From NCBI RefSeq assembly GCF_015831355.1, contig NZ_JADWYR010000002.1:1550001-1614000 (forward strand): a stretch of DNA of 64,000 nucleotides, read 5' to 3'. The position numbers and the translations under genes were made by a program. Shown piece by piece: positions 58,722-64,000 of this stretch (position 1 is its first letter; every line of letters begins with the position of its first letter). Under the pieces are notes generated by a model. It made no database searches and was not told the DNA's origin. It worked only from the letters and a program-made list of their open reading frames with translations. Source of the stretch: Panacibacter microcysteis. Lineage in GTDB: Bacteria > Bacteroidota > Bacteroidia > Chitinophagales > Chitinophagaceae.

Positions 58722-61700
58722 ATGAACCGACTCCGAAGGTACAATAAAAGTACCATTCAACAGCACCTGCCTGTACCAGGCAAGCATTTACCAAAACAGG
58801 CTGCATTTACACTGCTGTGCATCCTTACCTGCTTCTTTCTTTTTCCAGGCCTGCATGCGCAGGATAAAGATTACAACCTCAACATCAAAGGCCGCATTGT
58901 AGATGAGAAAACAAAAGAACCACTCGCCGGCGCAAGCGTACACATGAAAGGCACCACGCACGAAGTGCTCACGAACGAAAAAGGAGAATTTGCCTTTGTT
59001 ACCGCACAAAAAATACCAATTGTATATGTAGTTAGTTATGTAGGCTACCAGCAGAAAGAACTTACAGTAAATGATTACAGGTACACCGAAATTCCACTCA
59101 CCGCAAACGCGGGTACGTTAAACGAAGTTGTTGTTGTAGGCTATGGCACACAACGCAAAAGTGACGTTACCGGAGCAATTGCAAGTGTTAGTAAAAGTGT
59201 GCTTGCACAACCCGCTGCAGCCTTCGATAACCTACTGCAGGGCGCTGTGCCGGGTGTAAGTGTTACCCAGAGCTCCGGGCAGCCGGGCAGTACTGCTACC
59301 ATTCGTGTACGTGGCGGCAATTCTATCTCGTTCGGCAACGATCCGTTGTATGTTATAGATGGTTTTATTGTTTACAACAACAACAGTTACGTAAATACCG
59401 GCGCATCCAACGGTGTGGGTGTAAATGCATTATCCACCATCAACCCGAGCGATATTGAATCAATTGAAATCCTCAAAGATGCATCTGCCACTGCCATCTA
59501 CGGTTCACGCGGCGCAAACGGTGTTGTGATCATCACTACCAAACGCGGCAGGAAAAACAGCACAGAAATAAGCTATAACGCATACCTCGGTCAGCAGCAG
59601 GTACGTAAAAAGCTCGACCTGCTCAATGGCACGCAGTGGATGGCACTGGTAAACGACATTAACGAAAGCGACAATAAACCACACACTTTCACAGATTCCG
59701 CTATCGCAGCTATCGGCACAGGCTCAGACTGGCAGGGCGCTGCGCTCAAAAATGGTACCATGCAGAACCATGAAATTTCTTTTTCCGGTGGCGATGAGAA
59801 ATCCAGGTTTCTCATTTCGGGCAACTATTTTAACCAGGATGGCATCGTGGTAAATACAGGTTTTAAACGTTACTCCGGCAGAATCAACTACGAAAGAAAT
59901 GTCTCGGACAAACTGAAAGTCTCCGCCAATATTTTCGGAAGTTCATCCCGCGAGAACAAACTGTTTGGCAATGCTTATAACAGTATCAACTTTCAGAATA
60001 CTGCTTATGCAAACCTGTTACAGCTTTCACCCATCGTTAAAATCTATAATGAAAACGGCACGTATAATATCTCAAGCCCCTACTCTGCTACACCAACAAA
60101 CCTGCTGCAGGATATAAGTACCACTACCAATGTTAGCCTGCTGACGAGGATACTCAGCAACATTTCTGCTGAATATAAGCTGGTACCTGATCTTACGCTA
60201 AAAGTTACGGCGGGGGCTGATCTTATCAATGCCAAACAAAACTATTACGCGCCATCCTATACAGGCGCCCCTGCCGGCAACTCAACAGGGTTTGCTGTAA
60301 AAGGCTACGCCTCCGTTGGTTCTGTAAAAGCAACCACCTGGATCAACGAGAACACACTTACCTACGATCACGGTTTCAGTAACACGCATTTTGTAAATGT
60401 ATTATTGGGGTACACCATGCAGCACCAGTCTGACGAATCTGCAGTGGCATCGGCACAAAACTTCCCCAACGATCTTACCAAATACAACAACCTGAACTAT
60501 GCAAGCACACCGGTATTGTCCGTGTCTGATGCGCATGAATCTGCACTAAATTCCTACCTCGGCAGGGTTAGCTACTCTTACCTGCATAAATATAATGTTA
60601 CAGCTACATTAAGGGCGGATGGTTCATCCAAACTCGGCGCAAACAACAGGTGGGGATATTTTCCTTCCATCGGTTTATCATGGAATGCAAGCCAGGAACA
60701 GTTCCTTAAAACACTTGCACCATTGGTCAGCAATATCAAACTGCGATTATCTGCCGGGCAAACGGGCAACTCAGAAGTACCGCCATATAGTTCACTGGCT
60801 GCCTTAACGCCCACCAATTATTACTTCAACAGCACACTTGTTACCGGTATCTCACCCGTACAGATCGCCAATCCTGATCTTAAGTGGGAAACGACCACAC
60901 AATACAATGCCGGTCTCGATTTTGGCCTCTTCAATAACAGGGTCAATTTTACGGTCGATGTTTATCACAAAAAAACAACCGACCTGTTGCTGAATGTACC
61001 GTTTCCTTTATACTCGGGCTATGCAAGTTCTTTACAAAACGTAGGCAGCGTGGAAAACAAAGGATTTGAGTTCAGCATCAGTTCAGACAACATAAAAAAC
61101 AGTGCAGTTACCTGGAAGTCTACACTGGTATTTGCATCAAATAAAAACACTATCCTTAGCCTTGGTGAAGGAACAGGTTTTTATTTTCCACTGGCACCAA
61201 CAGGTTACGTGTCTCCTGTAATTGTTAAGGTTGGATTGCCCGTGGGTACATTCTGGGGTTATGAAACAAATGGTTTGCTTACCGCAGAAGACATTGAAAA
61301 AGGCGCACCAAAATTAACAGGTGTTCCGCAACTGCAGGGAGACAGGAAATACATAGATTCCAATGGTGATGGTGTGGTAAACACTGATGACAAACACAAT
61401 CTTGGCAGCGCACAGCCAAAATTCACCTATGGTTTTTCAAACCAGCTTACATATCGCGGCTTCGATCTGTCATTCCTCCTCCAGGGTTCTTATGGCAATA
61501 AGATATTCAACTTCCTGCAGCAAAAGCTGGAGCTTACAACAGTAAATCTCAATGCATCTGCAACACTGCTCGATCGCTACAGTGCCACCAATCCAAACGG
61601 TACTATGCCGCGTGCAACAAATGCACCCGTATCCCAGGTGGCAGACATCTACGTGGAAGATGGTTCTTACCTGCGGCTTAAAAATGTAACGCTGGGTTAC

Positions 61701-61907
61701 AATTTTGCCAAAGGACTGGTTTCAAAAATTCATGCGAAGAAAATAAGGCTGTATGTAACAGCGCAAAACATACTCACATTTACCAGCTACAGCGGCCTCG
61801 ATCCTGAGGTTAACTTCTTCGATACCGATAACACCAAACAGGGAATTGATTATGGTGCTTACCCCAGTACCAAAGCATTTCTTGCCGGTATAAATGTCAC
61901 ATTCTAA
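58722..61907 (+). CDS. SusC/RagA-family TonB-linked outer-membrane protein
   Basis: A 1061-residue outer-membrane transporter with a long N-terminus ending in a signal peptide (LLCILTCFFLFPGLHAQ). Next comes the carboxypeptidase-regulatory-like domain (residues about 50-120, IKGRIVDEKTKEPLAGASVHMKGT), then the TonB box LNEVVVVGYGTQRKSDVTGAI and the plug domain (IRVRGGNSISFGNDPLYVIDGF). A beta barrel ends with the terminal aromatic FLAGINVTF. It imports large substrates, usually glycans, with the SusD partner that follows after 11 bases. The leader region suggests that expression responds to cysteine or sulfur status. Confidence 0.96.
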   Translation: MNRLRRYNKSTIQQHLPVPGKHLPKQAAFTLLCILTCFFLFPGLHAQDKDYNLNIKGRIVDEKTKEPLAGASVHMKGTTHEVLTNEKGEFAFVTAQKIPIVYVVSYVGYQQKELTVNDYRYTEIPLTANAGTLNEVVVVGYGTQRKSDVTGAIASVSKSVLAQPAAAFDNLLQGAVPGVSVTQSSGQPGSTATIRVRGGNSISFGNDPLYVIDGFIVYNNNSYVNTGASNGVGVNALSTINPSDIESIEILKDASATAIYGSRGANGVVIITTKRGRKNSTEISYNAYLGQQQVRKKLDLLNGTQWMALVNDINESDNKPHTFTDSAIAAIGTGSDWQGAALKNGTMQNHEISFSGGDEKSRFLISGNYFNQDGIVVNTGFKRYSGRINYERNVSDKLKVSANIFGSSSRENKLFGNAYNSINFQNTAYANLLQLSPIVKIYNENGTYNISSPYSATPTNLLQDISTTTNVSLLTRILSNISAEYKLVPDLTLKVTAGADLINAKQNYYAPSYTGAPAGNSTGFAVKGYASVGSVKATTWINENTLTYDHGFSNTHFVNVLLGYTMQHQSDESAVASAQNFPNDLTKYNNLNYASTPVLSVSDAHESALNSYLGRVSYSYLHKYNVTATLRADGSSKLGANNRWGYFPSIGLSWNASQEQFLKTLAPLVSNIKLRLSAGQTGNSEVPPYSSLAALTPTNYYFNSTLVTGISPVQIANPDLKWETTTQYNAGLDFGLFNNRVNFTVDVYHKKTTDLLLNVPFPLYSGYASSLQNVGSVENKGFEFSISSDNIKNSAVTWKSTLVFASNKNTILSLGEGTGFYFPLAPTGYVSPVIVKVGLPVGTFWGYETNGLLTAEDIEKGAPKLTGVPQLQGDRKYIDSNGDGVVNTDDKHNLGSAQPKFTYGFSNQLTYRGFDLSFLLQGSYGNKIFNFLQQKLELTTVNLNASATLLDRYSATNPNGTMPRATNAPVSQVADIYVEDGSYLRLKNVTLGYNFAKGLVSKIHAKKIRLYVTAQNILTFTSYSGLDPEVNFFDTDNTKQGIDYGAYPSTKAFLAGINVTF

Positions 61908-61918
61908 TTAACAGATCC

Positions 61919-63376
61919 ATGAAAAGAATATTTGCAATTACCATACTTTCTACCGCGCTCTTCGCGTGCAATAAACTGGTAGAGGAACCTGGTTCTATCA
62001 TAACAGGTTCGCAATTTTATAAAACATCTTCCGATGCTGTTGCCGCAGTTAATGCAGTGTACAGCGTACTGAATTCAGACCCTGCCGGAGACTTCCCGAT
62101 GTATGGCAGAAACCTTAACCTGCTTACCGGTAATGGCAGTGATGACCAGGTGTTCAGCCCGTCAAATACCAACCCGGATGTCAGGGCACTGGGCACCGCC
62201 ACTTACGTACCCGCCAATGACCGCATAAAAAAGAACTGGCAGCAGCATTACTTTGGTATAAGCCGTGCAAACGTGGCCATTGACAATATTCCACTGGTTA
62301 CAATGGACACCGTTTTGCAGGCCAGGCTGGTACGGGAAGCAAAATTTTTACGTGCACTGTTCTACTTTAACATCGTGCGTTTATGGGGCGATGCCCCCCT
62401 CGTGCTGCATGATCCTGTAAGTACTGATGTGAATGCACTGAAGGTGCCACGCTCACCAAAAGAAGCAGTGTATGCACAGATCATCAGCGATCTTACGGAT
62501 GCCACCAATCTTCCTGCAGGCTTTACCGGTGCAGACAAGGGCCGTGCCACAGCAGGCGTCGCGCATGCATTACTTGCTAAGGTGTATGTTACCAGGAAAG
62601 AGTGGAACAAAGCATTAGCAGAATTGCATATTGTGATCAATGGAAACTATGGTTATGCGCTGTTCGATAATTACTACGACATTATTCAAAAAGCAACAAA
62701 GAACGGTAAAGAGCATATTTTTTCTGCGCAGTTTGAAAGTAACCTTGGTGCAAAAAACAGCACGCAAAGTCTAAGCAGTGCGCTCTTCAACTCTTACAAC
62801 CCTTCTGTTTACCCCGGCGATGGCCCGGCAGACAGTTCGCTGTACCAGTTGTTTGATAACAGTGACACACGCCGTGCGGTAACTTTTTTTACCACGCAAA
62901 CAAATCCGGCAACAGGGCAGGTGGTAAATTTTGGTGCACCGCGCTTTAATAAATTTATCGACTACTCCATTGCACCATTAACCGCGCAGGCCAACAGCGG
63001 CATCAACTACCCTGTCATACGCTATGCAGATATCTTGTTGCTGTATGCAGAAACGCTGAACGAAATAAATGGCGCACCAACTGCAGAAGCTTATACAGCC
63101 ATTAACCAGGTACGTACAAGAGCACACATCAGCAATCTTACAGAAGGCTTGTCACAGGCGGCTTTCAGAGATGCGGTATTCGAAGAACGCCGTAAAGAGT
63201 TTATACAGGAAGGCCAGCGATGGTTCGATCTTTCGCGGAGAGGTGGTACCTACTTATACGACGCGCTTAAAAAGATCAGCGCCAAAACAGGTGCTGCTGT
63301 AAAAGATACATTGTATCCTGTGCCACAGGCTGAAATAGATCTCAATCCTTTGCTTATACAAAACCCGGGCTGGTAG
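61919..63376 (+). CDS. SusD/RagB-family nutrient-binding lipoprotein
   Basis: A 485-residue lipoprotein with the probable acylated Cys17 (FAC). The SusD fold is evident: N-terminal EEPGSIITGSQFYKTSSDAVAAVNAVYSVL, the tetratricopeptide-like helices VREAKFLRALFYFNIVRLWGDAPLVLHDPVSTD, and the C-terminal YPVIRYADILLLYAETLNEINGAPTAEAYTAINQVRTRAHI ... RRKEFIQEGQRWFDLSRRG. It lids the SusC barrel and binds the glycan. It forms one operon with SusC, 11 bases apart, and probably with the downstream sulfatase. Confidence 0.95.
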   Translation: MKRIFAITILSTALFACNKLVEEPGSIITGSQFYKTSSDAVAAVNAVYSVLNSDPAGDFPMYGRNLNLLTGNGSDDQVFSPSNTNPDVRALGTATYVPANDRIKKNWQQHYFGISRANVAIDNIPLVTMDTVLQARLVREAKFLRALFYFNIVRLWGDAPLVLHDPVSTDVNALKVPRSPKEAVYAQIISDLTDATNLPAGFTGADKGRATAGVAHALLAKVYVTRKEWNKALAELHIVINGNYGYALFDNYYDIIQKATKNGKEHIFSAQFESNLGAKNSTQSLSSALFNSYNPSVYPGDGPADSSLYQLFDNSDTRRAVTFFTTQTNPATGQVVNFGAPRFNKFIDYSIAPLTAQANSGINYPVIRYADILLLYAETLNEINGAPTAEAYTAINQVRTRAHISNLTEGLSQAAFRDAVFEERRKEFIQEGQRWFDLSRRGGTYLYDALKKISAKTGAAVKDTLYPVPQAEIDLNPLLIQNPGW

Positions 63377-63441
63377 TATATCACCCGCTATGTATGCAAA
63401 GATTTTTTTAGGGGTTGAACAAGCAACAGAATAAGCATTGG

Positions 63442-63571
63442 GCTGCTGTTGCGTCGCACACTTGTACAGGTAGTTCTCTATGGAGCACTTTAAACCAACC
63501 ATGCCGAATTATCAACTGAAAGTACAAGAGTGCGACGCAACAGGCGATGCCATCAGCACTGCAGCCGGGCT
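63442..63571. repeat. Interspersed repeat, complete inverted pair
   Basis: Left arm 63442-63467 (CTGCTG then TTGCGTCGCACACTTGTAC) and right arm 63522-63571 (GTACAAGAGTGCGACGCAAC, AGGCGATGCCATCAGC, GCAGCCGGGCT) with a 54-base spacer. It is inserted between SusD and the sulfatase, in what is otherwise one transcription unit. Confidence 0.85.
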
Positions 63572-63604
63572 CATTATTAAAACTCATCACACAAATTACA
63601 TACT

Positions 63605-64000
63605 ATGAAAAAAAATGCACTGCTCTGCCTCTCGGCAGTATTGATATCTGTAGTAAATGTGCATGCACAAACACAAGAGCGTTACGAAGGTAAAATTGGT
63701 AAAACCTTTGATGAATCGAAGGAATGGTGGCCAAAGCCTGTAACGCCACCGGCAGATGCACCAAACGTTATCTGGATCTTACTGGACGATGTTGGCTTTG
63801 GTGCCTCTACCTCTTTCGGTGGTCTGATTAAAACACCCATGATCGACTCGCTTGCCGGCAATGGCCTGCGTTACACCAATTTCCATACCTGTGCCATATG
63901 CGCACCTACACGTGCCGCATTGCTAACCGGAAGAAACAGCGCATCGGTACACATGTCTGGTTTTGCGCATTACTGGGGCAGCGCAGGTTTTCCCGGGTGG
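63605..64000 (+). CDS. Exported sulfatase, partial at the window edge
   Basis: The first 132 codons of a type I sulfatase. A signal peptide ([18 protein letters not shown]) is followed by the start of the alkaline-phosphatase-like fold: [16 protein letters not shown] with metal-binding Asp61 and Asp62, then [13 protein letters not shown], in which Cys99 is the residue modified to formylglycine. Unlike the sulfatase at 4587 it has no lipobox. Placed directly after SusC/SusD, it would desulfate the imported glycan or release sulfate. The rest of the gene lies beyond the window. Confidence 0.95.
   Translation, partial: MKKNALLCLSAVLISVVNVHAQTQERYEGKIGKTFDESKEWWPKPVTPPADAPNVIWILLDDVGFGASTSFGGLIKTPMIDSLAGNGLRYTNFHTCAICAPTRAALLTGRNSASVHMSGFAHYWGSAGFPGW

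Noticed and set aside
2078-63571. The recurrent repeat arms as a CRISPR array
   Set aside because: The copies are scattered over 61 kb with variable spacing and orientation and there are no cas genes; CRISPR repeats are regularly spaced.
2078-63571. The repeat arms as integron attachment (attC) sites
   Set aside because: No integrase and no consistent gene-cassette orientation; the attC core GTTRRRY is not present as a paired end.

Overview
The window is a stretch of chromosome from a Bacteroidota, most likely a member of the Chitinophagaceae. The evidence is a SusC/SusD pair, many lipoproteins with an N-terminal lipobox, fasciclin-domain lipoproteins, a LytS/LytTR two-component pair, DUF4421 and META-domain proteins, and promoters with a TTG-N18-21-TAnnTTTG layout instead of sigma70 boxes. 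Strong Shine-Dalgarno sites are scarce. The genus assignment is inference. No phage, plasmid, transposase or CRISPR genes are visible; apart from one gene relic, the coding content looks like ordinary chromosome.

Layout. 1-4.4 kb: the 5' end of a secreted fasciclin protein, then small secreted and membrane proteins (YHS, DoxX-like, PepSY-like, YdcF-like, SRPBCC). 4.6-6 kb: a lipoprotein sulfatase. 6.2-7.4 kb: a small RNA-biology cluster (a basic protein resembling the N-terminal part of Bacteroidota cold-shock proteins, an RRM protein, and a small partner gene). 7.4-14.7 kb: META lipoprotein, SGNH esterase, TIM-barrel sugar isomerase-like protein, GNAT acetyltransferase, an ABC ATPase with a membrane partner, and a DUF4421 protein. 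14.9-20.6 kb: a complete RND tripartite efflux operon. 21-28.5 kb: a duplicated-domain protein, Gfo/Idh/MocA oxidoreductase, MscS channel, alpha/beta hydrolase and PQQ-type sugar dehydrogenase. 29-36.2 kb: alpha-glucan and trehalose genes (two GH13 enzymes and TreY) around a second MscS channel, suggesting osmotic adaptation. 36.2-40.4 kb: exported AGE epimerase, exported RraA-like protein and a Tat-like enolase-superfamily enzyme, plausibly sugar or sugar-acid catabolism. 40.4-44.8 kb: LytTR two-component system and two divergent fasciclin lipoproteins. 45.8-50.2 kb: Crp/Fnr regulator, SDR dehydrogenase and a GH63-like glucosidase. 50.5-53.3 kb: a four-gene membrane redox operon (ferric-reductase-like/Rieske fusion plus a cysteine-motif protein of unknown function). 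53.3-56.2 kb: SDR relic, tRNA-Val, the clpS-aat N-degron pair and a metalloprotease-like protein. 56.3-64 kb: beta-lactamase-class serine hydrolase, then a SusC-SusD-sulfatase operon running off the end.

Two signals go beyond gene content. First, about 25 copies of a roughly 50-bp interspersed repeat arm (core GTACAAGTGAGTGACACAAC or GTACAAGAGTGCGACGCAAC) lie almost only between genes, singly or as head-to-head inverted pairs that could fold into long hairpins. No mobile gene accompanies them. Second, the SusC/SusD/sulfatase operon is preceded by a near-perfect 25-bp palindrome, a TAnnTTTG-like box and a 32-codon ORF ending in Cys-Cys-Cys-stop. This looks like a repressor site plus a cysteine-sensing leader peptide. 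A near-identical palindrome lies upstream of a duplicated-domain gene at 22.0 kb.
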